From the NCBI GenBank assembly GCA_021835185.1, contig JAKBQO010000080.1:1-6799 (forward strand): a stretch of 6,799 nt of DNA, written 5' to 3'. Below are positions 1 through 5,520 of this stretch, piece by piece. Both the position numbers and the translations under genes were made by a program. How positions within the stretch are numbered: position 1 is the first letter of the stretch; every line of letters starts with the position of its first letter. The stretch comes from Thermoplasmata archaeon (GTDB lineage Archaea; Thermoplasmatota; Thermoplasmata; Thermoplasmatales; Thermoplasmataceae). Below the pieces are notes generated by a model that was given only the letters and a program-made list of their open reading frames with translations, ran no database searches and was not told the origin of the DNA.

Positions 1-1
1 C

Positions 2-379
2 TCTATGCATGATGCAACTGAAGGAGGTCTGCTAAATTCAGTATATGAAATAGGAATAGCTTCAGAAAATGGAATTCTTATTGATTTTGATAAGATTACA
101 GTAGATAGTGATATTGCAAAACTCTGTTCATTATTTAAAATAGATCCACTAAGATCGATTAGCGAGGGTACTCTACTGATAACAGTAAAGCATGAATATG
201 CGCAAGAATTTACCGAAATACTGGAAAGATCGGGGATAAAATCCAGTATTATTGGTGAGGTGACTAATAAATCGCTTGGGATAAAAATCAGAGAAGATGG
301 AAAGGAACATGAAATCGAACCGCAGGACGATCAGTTGTGGAATGCTATTTCAGGCGGGATAGAAAAGGGATTGAAATGA
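2..379 (+). CDS. AIR synthase-related / HypE-like protein, C-terminal part (5' end outside window)
   Basis: The reading frame is open to the left edge, so only about the last 125 residues are present; HypE-type proteins usually run to about 330. What is visible matches the C-terminal domain of the PurM/AIR synthase superfamily of ATP-using enzymes: an MHDATEGGLL motif (HypE has RDPTRGGL at this place), DPLRSISEG about 45 residues later, and IIGEV before the last strand. True HypE ends in a conserved PRIC tail whose cysteine carries the cyanide ligand precursor for [NiFe] hydrogenase; this protein ends in GIEKGLK and has no such cysteine, so it is probably not a hydrogenase maturation factor. 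It overlaps thiE by ATGA, which implies translational coupling. The superfamily includes thiamine-monophosphate kinase (ThiL), so a thiamine role is possible, but the motifs look more HypE-like than ThiL-like. The family call is firm, the function is not. Confidence 0.8.
   Translation, partial: SMHDATEGGLLNSVYEIGIASENGILIDFDKITVDSDIAKLCSLFKIDPLRSISEGTLLITVKHEYAQEFTEILERSGIKSSIIGEVTNKSLGIKIREDGKEHEIEPQDDQLWNAISGGIEKGLK
363..370 (+). promoter_or_regulatory. Ribosome binding site for thiE
   Basis: The purine-rich AAAAGGGA lies five bases before the ATG at 376 and inside the end of the preceding gene. It supports the ATGA-overlap start over the in-frame ATG at 337, which would give a 13-residue extension not typical of ThiE. 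Confidence 0.55.
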
Positions 380-996
380 GATTAAAGGGACTATACCTGG
401 TTACACCAGATTATTCTGGGAACTGGTTATTTAATGCTACTGAAAGAGCAGTGAAAAGCGGGGTTGACATTCTCCAGTACAGAGACAAAACATCCTCATT
501 CAGGATAAAACTCAGTGTTGGAAAAAAGCTTGGCACTATTTGCAGGGAATATGGGATACCATTTATCATAGATGACGACCCTATCTTAATGGATATTCTG
601 GATGCGGATGGCATTCATATTGGGAAAGACGACGTACCATTCAATTACGTAAAATCCAGATTTCCTGATAAAATCATAGGCGTTTCCACATACGGTAGTT
701 TAGAGGAGGCGAAAAAATACGACACCCTGGGTGCAAATTACGTAGCATTCGGTTCATTTTTTAATACTGCCACAAAAGCAGATGCAACAATGTCTGATAT
801 TAATATTTTAAATGGAGTCGGTGAAATTAAAATACCAAAATTTGTAATCGGTGGAATAAACAGGGACAATGTAGATACTGTACTTAAATACAAAATTTCT
901 GGTATTGCAGTAGTTTCTGCTATATATTCACACGATGACATAGAGAATCAGGTACTGTATTTTAAGAACAAATTAAAAGAGTATGGTATAGACTAA
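376..996 (+). CDS. thiE: Thiamine-phosphate synthase (ThiE)
   Basis: ThiE joins the hydroxymethylpyrimidine diphosphate and thiazole phosphate halves to give thiamine monophosphate in the cytoplasm. The 206-residue product has the usual family length and shows the TIM-barrel motifs in order: RLKGLYLVTPD at the N-terminus, LQYRDK (33-38), IIDDDP (64-69), DADGIHIGKDD (76-86), IIGVSTY (100-106), YVAFGSFFNTATK (122-134) with the diphosphate-binding T-x-TK pattern, VIGGI (157-161) and VVSAIY (179-184). An in-frame ATG at 337 lies further upstream, but the start at 376 is preferred. It gives the family-typical N-terminus, overlaps the upstream stop as ATGA, and follows AAAAGGGA at 363-370 by five bases. 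Nothing essential appears missing. It is the last gene of its operon, since a T-rich stretch and a new promoter follow. Confidence 0.95.
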   Translation: MRLKGLYLVTPDYSGNWLFNATERAVKSGVDILQYRDKTSSFRIKLSVGKKLGTICREYGIPFIIDDDPILMDILDADGIHIGKDDVPFNYVKSRFPDKIIGVSTYGSLEEAKKYDTLGANYVAFGSFFNTATKADATMSDINILNGVGEIKIPKFVIGGINRDNVDTVLKYKISGIAVVSAIYSHDDIENQVLYFKNKLKEYGID

Positions 997-1004
997 TTTG
1001 TTTT
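997..1004 (+). terminator. T-rich stretch after thiE, possible archaeal terminator
   Basis: TTTGTTTT directly follows the thiE stop codon. Archaeal RNA polymerase can terminate on U-runs without a hairpin, and a separate promoter follows within 30 bases. No hairpin is seen. Confidence 0.4.
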
Positions 1005-1015
1005 CTGGCATAAAA

Positions 1016-1040
1016 GCAAAAGCTATAATATTTATTTATA
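1016..1040 (+). promoter_or_regulatory. TATA/BRE promoter of the COG1497-type regulator, probably leaderless
   Basis: AAGCTATAATATTTAT is centred about 25 bases before the ATG at 1050 and is preceded by a purine-rich AAAAGC that could serve as the BRE. No ribosome binding site sits before that ATG, which fits a leaderless transcript starting at or next to the start codon. Confidence 0.6.
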
Positions 1041-1049
1041 TCCAGACCT

Positions 1050-1820
1050 ATGAAAATAGAGCAAGCCTTATTATCTCAGCTGATGATTTTGTTGAATATA
1101 AAAAACGGAAAAACAAGGCCTTCAGAGATCTCAAAAGATATTGGCATAACGCTCCAGGGTGTTGTCTACCACATTAAAATATTAAAGGAGAAAGGTTTCA
1201 TCGACAACAATCATAAGATAACTAAGGAAGGCTTCGATTTTCTATACAATGGCCTGAACTACATAGAAAATTTTGTACATTCCAGCCTTCTAAGCATAGA
1301 CTCCTCCCTTGTGTGGGAAGTTATATCAGATGAAAATATAGAGACCGGGCAGAGGGTATCACTTTATATGGACAAAGGTTATTTGCATGCCGGAACATAT
1401 ACCGGGAAATGGGCAAACGGGATCACGGTAAAAGATTCTAGGAAAGGAGAATGTACAGGTGTAACAGCCGTTAGAGAGATTATCAATATAAAAAAATCGA
1501 GAATTATCGTGCTTGCAGTAAACAATGTAGAGAAAATAGATAACATGAATAATTTGTCTGCAGAAGTTGCAGATACACTTAAAAGCATCGAATTCGATTT
1601 TCTGGGGACTATTGGAGAAATGGCAAAAAATATTACACAGATCATGAAAATAAAACCACAATTTGAATACGCTTCTATTAACTCCGCCTTTGAGGCTGCA
1701 AGGAGGGGATTCACAACTGCAATACTCGTCTCTGACAGATTTTTCCATTTTTCCTTAACTGAGATTAGGGAGTTGCAATCCAAAAACCCAGGTATAGAGC
1801 TAGATTTGAGGCATATCTAG
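1050..1820 (+). CDS. Winged helix-turn-helix transcriptional regulator, COG1497-like
   Basis: A 256-residue cytoplasmic DNA-binding protein. Residues 1-70 form a winged HTH: a first helix (EQALLSQLMILLNI), then RPSEISKDIGITLQGVVYHIK as turn and recognition helix, then KGFIDNNHKITKEGFDFL as wing. The rest (about 85-256) resembles, from memory, the effector region of the archaeal COG1497 predicted regulators. It has a GQRVSLYMDKGYLHAG segment, a beta-rich middle part (RIIVLAVNNVEKI), and a C-terminal alpha/beta unit with the FEYASINSAFEAARRGF pattern where the family usually has a GA-x-EAA-x-x-G motif. The ligand and targets are unknown. It has its own leaderless promoter, and its position after thiE does not by itself show control of thiamine genes. 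The HTH call is firm; the family name rests on recollection of its motif pattern. Confidence 0.8.
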   Translation: MKIEQALLSQLMILLNIKNGKTRPSEISKDIGITLQGVVYHIKILKEKGFIDNNHKITKEGFDFLYNGLNYIENFVHSSLLSIDSSLVWEVISDENIETGQRVSLYMDKGYLHAGTYTGKWANGITVKDSRKGECTGVTAVREIINIKKSRIIVLAVNNVEKIDNMNNLSAEVADTLKSIEFDFLGTIGEMAKNITQIMKIKPQFEYASINSAFEAARRGFTTAILVSDRFFHFSLTEIRELQSKNPGIELDLRHI

Positions 1821-1883
1821 ACCTTCATGAGTTCTCTTAGCAAAATTATGGTTTTGAAGAATAATCAGATGTGCCATTTTGTT

Positions 1884-1910
1884 AATATTATTATACCATT
1901 TTCTTATTTG
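1884..1910 (+). promoter_or_regulatory. Promoter region of the HTH/ACT-like regulator
   Basis: Two TATA-like stretches are present. ATTATTATA (1887-1895) would place the transcript start near 1917, and TTCTTATTT (1901-1909) would place it near the ATG at 1931. The first leaves a short leader holding AAAAAGGTG (1913-1921); the second would make the gene leaderless. The sequence does not decide between them. The 110 bases between the two regulator genes hold nothing else recognisable except a 7-base repeat GTGCCAT at 1871 and 1919. Confidence 0.45.
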
Positions 1911-1930
1911 AGAAAAAGGTGCCATATAAA

Positions 1931-2569
1931 ATGGAGAAGAATGCTAGAAAGAAAGGGGATATTAAAAATGACGTATTGTATATATTAAATAATAAAAGCA
2001 TTTTCAAATGGATACTGAATACAGGTGTTGTTAACTATAACTCACTAGCCCGGTTGATGCAGGTGGAAATTAACAATAAATTTGGGTACAGCCCAAAAAT
2101 AAATACGATCTCCACTACCCTTAGAAAGATTTACAATAATAGTTCACTGGCAAAAGTTATAAATCCTTTTTCGGATATGAAAATAGAAATTATTACTGGC
2201 CTTACAATGATATCTTGTGTATATAACCTGGAAACAATAAATGACTATTTCAAATATTCCCGCGCGTTACGCATAATGCCAGAAACAGATACCCTCTGGG
2301 CCATGGTGAGGTCGGATAGCATGGGTACCGCAATAAAAAATAACCAAATAAAAATGCATGGAGAATATTTAGAAATTAACATAACAATAGAGAAAAGCGT
2401 CAATAGTGATGATATAATACAGGCGTTTATGCAAATTCTGGTTTTCAATTATGTTAATATATCACAGCTAGTTATGTCTACCGATGGCTTTGAATTATAT
2501 ATTAGTTCAAAATATTTTGAAAAGGTTATGAAATTAATAAACGAAATAAGAAATAATACAATGATATAG
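1931..2569 (+). CDS. HTH protein with ACT-like C-terminal half, putative regulator
   Basis: A 212-residue soluble protein. Residues 13-70 look like an HTH: NDVLYILNNKSIFKWILNTG, then VVNYNSLARLMQVEINNKFG, then SPKINTISTTLRKIYN as the likely recognition helix. The GVVNY-x-x-LA-R pattern recalls a haloarchaeal HTH-ACT family (DUF7523), from memory. Residues 80-128 and 145-206 each suggest a beta-alpha-beta-beta-alpha-beta unit like an ACT ligand-binding domain; the last (EYLEINITIEKSVNSDDIIQ, then STDGFELYIS before a final helix) is the clearer. ACT domains often sense amino acids, but no ligand can be named. The ATG at 1931 is preferred because AAAAAGGTG lies about ten bases before it; a GTG at 1919 would add four residues and cannot be excluded. 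The gene is monocistronic, with its own promoter. It could equally be an uncharacterised lineage-specific family. Confidence 0.65.
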   Translation: MEKNARKKGDIKNDVLYILNNKSIFKWILNTGVVNYNSLARLMQVEINNKFGYSPKINTISTTLRKIYNNSSLAKVINPFSDMKIEIITGLTMISCVYNLETINDYFKYSRALRIMPETDTLWAMVRSDSMGTAIKNNQIKMHGEYLEINITIEKSVNSDDIIQAFMQILVFNYVNISQLVMSTDGFELYISSKYFEKVMKLINEIRNNTMI

Positions 2570-2592
2570 ATACATTAAAAGATTTCCTCATA

Positions 2593-2626
2593 TAAGGGAT
2601 TCTATAAACCGGCACTATTTCCCTTG
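2593..2626 (+). repeat. Short inverted repeat (stem-loop) in the gap
   Basis: AAGGGA at 2594-2599 pairs exactly with TCCCTT at 2620-2625, with a possible T-G pair outside and a 20-base loop. It is only six or seven pairs, so it could be chance, but it is next to a second stem and a T-run. Confidence 0.35.
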
Positions 2627-2639
2627 AATAGGTGATCTG

Positions 2640-2681
2640 TCCTCTATGTATGCGCTTATCTAAGAAAGAAGAGGGTTTTTT
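2640..2681 (+). terminator. Stem-loop followed by T6, candidate terminator
   Basis: TCCTCT (2640-2645) pairs with AGAGGG (2670-2675) through five Watson-Crick pairs and one T-G pair across a 24-base loop, immediately followed by six T residues (2676-2681). It lies about 70-110 bases after the HTH/ACT-like gene and could end its transcript or that of a small RNA from 2590 onward. Confidence 0.45.
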
Positions 2682-2848
2682 AATTATCTACAGTCATGCG
2701 ATCGTAAGATCAACTTGTTTTTAATCTGGGTATAAAGTATCTATGAATTATCTCCATGTTTCACAATGTCATAATAAGGTTTCTGATTTTCTTTTATAAT
2801 ATAACTCATATTTCAGAATAGACATATAACTATCATTATAATCTCATT

Positions 2849-2900
2849 TAAGATTTACTTATATAGTTAATCATAAAAAGATATTATTAAATAAGATTTA
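2849..2900 (+). promoter_or_regulatory. Promoter of the TSUP-MFS operon with flanking direct repeats
   Basis: ATTATTAAATA (2883-2893) is centred about 25 bases before the ATG at 2914, and no ribosome binding site precedes that ATG, so the first gene is probably leaderless. A second TATA-like CTTATATAG sits at 2858-2866. The 9-base sequence TAAGATTTA occurs at 2849-2857 and again at 2892-2900, bracketing the first TATA-like element and overlapping the end of the second, a layout compatible with an operator. Confidence 0.5.
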
Positions 2901-2913
2901 ACAATAATGTTTC

Positions 2914-3666
2914 ATGTATTTGGTGTACCTGGAATTTATAATACTTGGGATTATAGTCGGGGCATTAACCGGTGTCCTAGGGTCTAGCGGCGTTGTGGCT
3001 GTCGTTCCGGCACTTATAATTATTAATTCAGAATTGCCTCAAAATGCTATCGGAACTAGCCTGCTGATAGATGTAATCACTTCCATAATGGTAACCTTTG
3101 TATATTTCAGATATGGGAGGGTTGATATAAAAAAAGGGTTGCCAATGGTTATTGGCGCCATAATTGGTTCACAGGCCGGTGTAAGAATAGCCTTTCTTAT
3201 ACCTCCTGAATACGTTAAATTAAGTTTTGCCATATTTATAATGGCCATGGGTATATATTCATTACTTCGGAAAAAGGACATACCGGGGACTACAGCCAAG
3301 AAGACTATAAATTTGAGTCCATTCTACGTTATTCTAATCACAATACCCATTGGCATAGCAACGGGGGTTTTAGGTGCAAGCGGCGGAATAATGTTTTTAA
3401 TCATAGCAATATTAATATTGAAACTTGATATTAAAACAGCGATAGGCACGGCTACATTTGTTATGACAATCTCAGCTGCCTCTGGAGCAATCGGTTACAT
3501 AATTGTAGGGCATATAGTACTAATAGCGGCATTGATAATAGGTACAATTTCGATAATATCAGGTTTTTTATTTTCCAAATTGGGAAATAAAATTCAACCT
3601 GCTACTACATATAAGATACTTGGAGTAGTCTTCATAGGTATCGGATTGGTGCAAATTTTAGCATAG
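2914..3666 (+). CDS. TSUP family (TauE/SafE-like) permease
   Basis: A 250-residue integral membrane protein of the sulfite exporter TauE/SafE (former DUF81) family, which moves small anions, often sulfur oxyanions or organosulfonates, across the cytoplasmic membrane. The two family repeats are plain: GALTGVLGSSGVVAVVPAL at 16-34 and GIATGVLGASGGIMFLII at 147-164. Each begins a bundle of hydrophobic segments, about seven or eight in total, and a basic loop (RKKDIPGTTAKK, 119-130) separates the halves. The length is normal for the family. The start fits a leaderless message. The downstream transporter gene begins 11 bases after its stop, so the two are probably one operon. The family is clear; the substrate is unknown and members vary widely. 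Confidence 0.88.
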   Translation: MYLVYLEFIILGIIVGALTGVLGSSGVVAVVPALIIINSELPQNAIGTSLLIDVITSIMVTFVYFRYGRVDIKKGLPMVIGAIIGSQAGVRIAFLIPPEYVKLSFAIFIMAMGIYSLLRKKDIPGTTAKKTINLSPFYVILITIPIGIATGVLGASGGIMFLIIAILILKLDIKTAIGTATFVMTISAASGAIGYIIVGHIVLIAALIIGTISIISGFLFSKLGNKIQPATTYKILGVVFIGIGLVQILA

Positions 3667-3673
3667 GGTGATT
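3666..3673 (+). promoter_or_regulatory. Ribosome binding site for the MFS gene
   Basis: GGGTGATT starts at the last base of the upstream stop codon. GGTGAT matches the archaeal 16S rRNA 3' end (AUCACCUCC) and ends five bases before the ATG at 3678, a standard spacing for an internal operon gene. Confidence 0.7.
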
Positions 3674-3677
3674 TATT

Positions 3678-4904
3678 ATGTTTAAAAATGAGTCTTATAA
3701 ATGGTTTGTATTGATAGTAATGTCAATTTCGGAACTTATGGTAATGAGCCTCTGGTTCAGTGCATCTGCCATAGCTCCTGAACTTGCTCCCATATGGGGA
3801 GTCAGTGGCGCTGGTACATTGCTTATCACAATGATGGTGCAATTTGGATTCGTTTTTGGAGCACTAATAAGTGCAACAATAGGTTTAGCCGATAAAATAG
3901 AGCCCAGACTTTTATTTACCATATCAGGAATATTCAGTGCAACACTTAATATCTTTTTCGTATTTTTATATCATTATTTTATAATAGAAATGGTGTTAAT
4001 GCTTCTTATCGGCGTTTCTATGGCAGGCATATATCCTGTAGCAGTTCTGATAGTTTCAAACTGGTTTCCAGAGAGAAGGGGATTAGCTCTTGGAATTGTT
4101 ATAGCTGGACTCACCCTGGGATCATCATTGCCTCATTTAATTTTGAATCTACCATTTATAAGATATTGGCAGGCCTTGCTGGGGTTCTCCTCTTTACTTG
4201 CATTTACTGGGGCACTCGCTGTGTTCTTCGGAATTAATAATAAAAATAAAAAAATTAAAGCTAACAGGTTAAAATGGAACACAATAGGAAAAATATTAAA
4301 AAACAAAAGCTTAATGCTTGCAAATTTAGGTTATTTTGGTCATCAGTGGGAACTCTATGCTATGTGGACATGGATTCCCGTATTTATTTTTTCGAGCTTT
4401 TCATTTTATTACAAGGGAATTCATTTATTATTCATGGCCGGGATAGTTTCTTTTTTAATCATCGGGTTATCAGGGGTTATAGGTTCCATAATGGGCGGAA
4501 TTGTATCTGATAGAATCGGAAGGACATTATCAACTTCTATTTATCTTCTTATCAGTGGAGCATGTGCTATAATAATTGGGTTAACATACGGTGGAACACC
4601 CATAATAACTATAGTTATAGGAGTTATATGGGGAATTTTTGTAATTGCGGATTCGGCACAATTTTCAACTGCAGTAACTGAGTTAAGTGACATAACCATA
4701 CGGGGCAGTGCACTTACATTTCAAATGGCTATCGGATTTCTTATTACGGTTGGGTCTATTTATATGATAGATATACTGAGAACTACTATAGGATGGCATT
4801 GGGCCTTTGCATCACTTTCTATCGGTCCTGTAATAGGCATTGCTGCGATGATTAATCTCAGGTACAGGAAAGATGCATATGCCATGTGCAATGGTAGGCG
4901 GTGA
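3678..4904 (+). CDS. Major facilitator superfamily transporter
   Basis: A 408-residue secondary transporter with about 12 membrane segments in two halves joined by a basic loop (NNKNKKIKANRLKW, 187-200). The loop after helix 2 has a weak signature A (GLADKIEPR, 69-77), and the matching loop in the second half has a clear one (GGIVSDRIGRTLS, 273-285). PERRGLALGIVIAGLTLG (131-148) is the helix 4-5 region. Helix 7 contains HQWELYAMWTWIPVF (222-236), a pattern I associate with nitrate/cyanate-type (NNP, CynX-like) MFS proteins, though only from memory. It is probably translated from the TSUP operon, and the pairing suggests the two permeases handle the same or a related anion. The substrate is not determinable. 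No truncation or frameshift is seen. Confidence 0.85.
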   Translation: MFKNESYKWFVLIVMSISELMVMSLWFSASAIAPELAPIWGVSGAGTLLITMMVQFGFVFGALISATIGLADKIEPRLLFTISGIFSATLNIFFVFLYHYFIIEMVLMLLIGVSMAGIYPVAVLIVSNWFPERRGLALGIVIAGLTLGSSLPHLILNLPFIRYWQALLGFSSLLAFTGALAVFFGINNKNKKIKANRLKWNTIGKILKNKSLMLANLGYFGHQWELYAMWTWIPVFIFSSFSFYYKGIHLLFMAGIVSFLIIGLSGVIGSIMGGIVSDRIGRTLSTSIYLLISGACAIIIGLTYGGTPIITIVIGVIWGIFVIADSAQFSTAVTELSDITIRGSALTFQMAIGFLITVGSIYMIDILRTTIGWHWAFASLSIGPVIGIAAMINLRYRKDAYAMCNGRR

Positions 4905-4978
4905 TGAGCTGGTACATATTATATGGGAAATATGCGAATAAATCTTTCAGGCCATTTAATATATTATTATTTATATAA
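4904..4978 (+). CDS. Possible 24-residue ORF coupled to the MFS stop (speculative)
   Basis: The stop of the MFS gene overlaps an ATG as TGATG, preceded by GGCGGTG. It opens a frame coding for MSWYILYGKY and so on, 24 residues, rich in aromatic and hydrophobic amino acids, ending at TAA 4976-4978. The Shine-Dalgarno-like sequence abuts the start codon, which is too close for normal initiation, and the end runs into an A/T hairpin. It is most likely chance. Confidence 0.12.
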   Translation: MSWYILYGKYANKSFRPFNILLFI

Positions 4979-4984
4979 TAATAT
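4961..4984. repeat. Perfect A/T-only inverted repeat
   Basis: ATATTATTAT (4961-4970) and ATAATAATAT (4975-4984) are exact reverse complements around a TTAT loop, 57 bases after the MFS stop. It could help end the TSUP-MFS transcript, but in sequence this AT-rich simple inverted repeats arise easily by chance. Confidence 0.4.
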
Positions 4985-5001
4985 TAATATTTGTTATTTA
5001 A

Positions 5002-5017
5002 ACTAGTCCTGCCTAGT
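5002..5017. promoter_or_regulatory. Small dyad upstream of the speD promoter, possible operator
   Basis: ACTAG (5002-5006) and CTAGT (5013-5017) are inverted copies separated by TCCTGC, about 40 bases before the speD TATA element. The size fits a dimeric regulator site, but five-base arms are weak evidence. Confidence 0.25.
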
Positions 5018-5054
5018 ATTATATTTAGAAACAAATAAAAGTAAATTTTCCAAT

Positions 5055-5074
5055 TTTTATAAATATTTAAATAA
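5055..5074 (+). promoter_or_regulatory. TATA region of the speD operon
   Basis: TTTTATAAATATTTAAATAA (5055-5074) contains overlapping TATA boxes. A transcript start near 5085-5100 would leave a leader of about 25-40 bases that contains two Shine-Dalgarno-like sequences, GAGGTG at 5100-5105 and GGAGG at 5116-5120. Unlike the leaderless genes in this window, speD thus appears to carry a leader. Confidence 0.5.
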
Positions 5075-5113
5075 GACTTTATTATAAAGGTTGATTGTAG
5101 AGGTGTAAAAATT

Positions 5114-5191
5114 ATGGAGGACGATGAAAGTGGCAGTAGGGGTACATATTATAGCGGATTTATACGGTGTAGATGCGGGGTTAATATCTAG
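5114..5191 (+). CDS. Possible 25-residue upstream ORF overlapping the speD start (speculative)
   Basis: An ATG at 5114, eight bases after GAGGTG (5100-5105), opens a 25-codon frame (MEDDESGSRGTYYSGF and so on, ending RCRCGVNI) that overlaps speD in another frame and stops at 5191. The spacing from GAGGTG is better than the three bases between GGAGG and the speD ATG, so ribosomes may be able to load here. Coding status is unproven, and a frame of this size can arise by chance. Confidence 0.2.
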   Translation: MEDDESGSRGTYYSGFIRCRCGVNI

Positions 5192-5516
5192 CGCTGATGG
5201 TATTTCACCGATTATTGAGAATGCTATTAAGGAAGGAAATCTTACAGAGATTTCTTCGCAGTATTACCAGTTTCGGCCTATGGGTGCAAGTGGCATAGCT
5301 TTGCTGGCTGAATCACATTTATCCTTTCATACATGGCCGGAACACGGGCTTGTGACTCTGGATATATATACCTGTGGAGAGCACAGCAATGCAGACAGGG
5401 CATTTAATTACCTCCTGAATGTACTGCATCCAACTTCCATTGAATACAAAAAGCTTGAACGGGGAACCAAGATAGAGGAAAATGTTAAAATAGACAACCC
5501 CCAGATGATGCTGTGA
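5124..5516 (+). CDS. speD: Pyruvoyl-dependent S-adenosylmethionine decarboxylase family protein (SpeD)
   Basis: A 130-residue proenzyme of the prokaryotic class 1B AdoMetDC family. It self-cleaves before a serine to form a pyruvoyl group and normally decarboxylates S-adenosylmethionine, giving the aminopropyl donor for spermidine. LLAESHLSFHTWPEHG (60-75) holds the Glu63-Ser64 cleavage site, with Ser64 the future pyruvoyl and His69 the processing histidine. Cys84 in DIYTCGEHS (80-88) is the catalytic cysteine. These correspond to Ser63, His68 and Cys83 of the Thermotoga maritima enzyme. The length is normal. GGAGG (5116-5120) precedes the ATG by only three bases. Some archaeal members, such as the Sulfolobus paralog, decarboxylate arginine instead, so the substrate is likely but not certain. 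A cation-exchanger-like membrane gene starts four bases after the stop, indicating one operon. Confidence 0.92.
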   Translation: MKVAVGVHIIADLYGVDAGLISSADGISPIIENAIKEGNLTEISSQYYQFRPMGASGIALLAESHLSFHTWPEHGLVTLDIYTCGEHSNADRAFNYLLNVLHPTSIEYKKLERGTKIEENVKIDNPQMML

Positions 5517-5520
5517 TATA

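Larger units (their letters stand above)
2570..2913. other. 344-base gap without a supported gene
   Basis: No ORF of credible length, tRNA, or C/D-box RNA pattern is seen. The first third (2590-2681) is less AT-rich and holds two short stem-loops and a T-run. The middle (2690-2840) shows only scattered AT-rich sequence and a CGATCG palindrome at 2699-2704. The last 70 bases hold the promoter of the TSUP gene and a 9-base direct repeat. Each of these is listed separately. Confidence 0.6.

Noticed and set aside
337..375. ThiE start at the ATG at 337
   Set aside because: It would add 13 residues not seen in the family; the ATG at 376 has a ribosome site, the ATGA overlap and the typical RLKGLYLVTPD beginning.
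1359..1783. Two minus-strand open frames of about 130 codons inside the COG1497-type gene
   Set aside because: Both lie wholly within a well-supported plus-strand gene, their translations show no known motif, and one is unusually rich in cysteine and phenylalanine as expected of an antisense shadow.
2743..2799. 18-codon frame in the gap after the regulators
   Set aside because: It has no ribosome site or well-placed TATA box, and its length is within chance expectation.
4274..4510. 78-codon plus-strand frame inside the MFS gene
   Set aside because: It overlaps the conserved helix 7-8 region of the transporter in another frame and has no own ribosome site or recognisable domain.
4911..5153. 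13-base direct repeat GGTACATATTATA at 4911-4923 and 5141-5153
   Set aside because: A rough estimate gives about one such 13-base match by chance in an AT-rich sequence of this size, and the second copy lies inside speD coding sequence.
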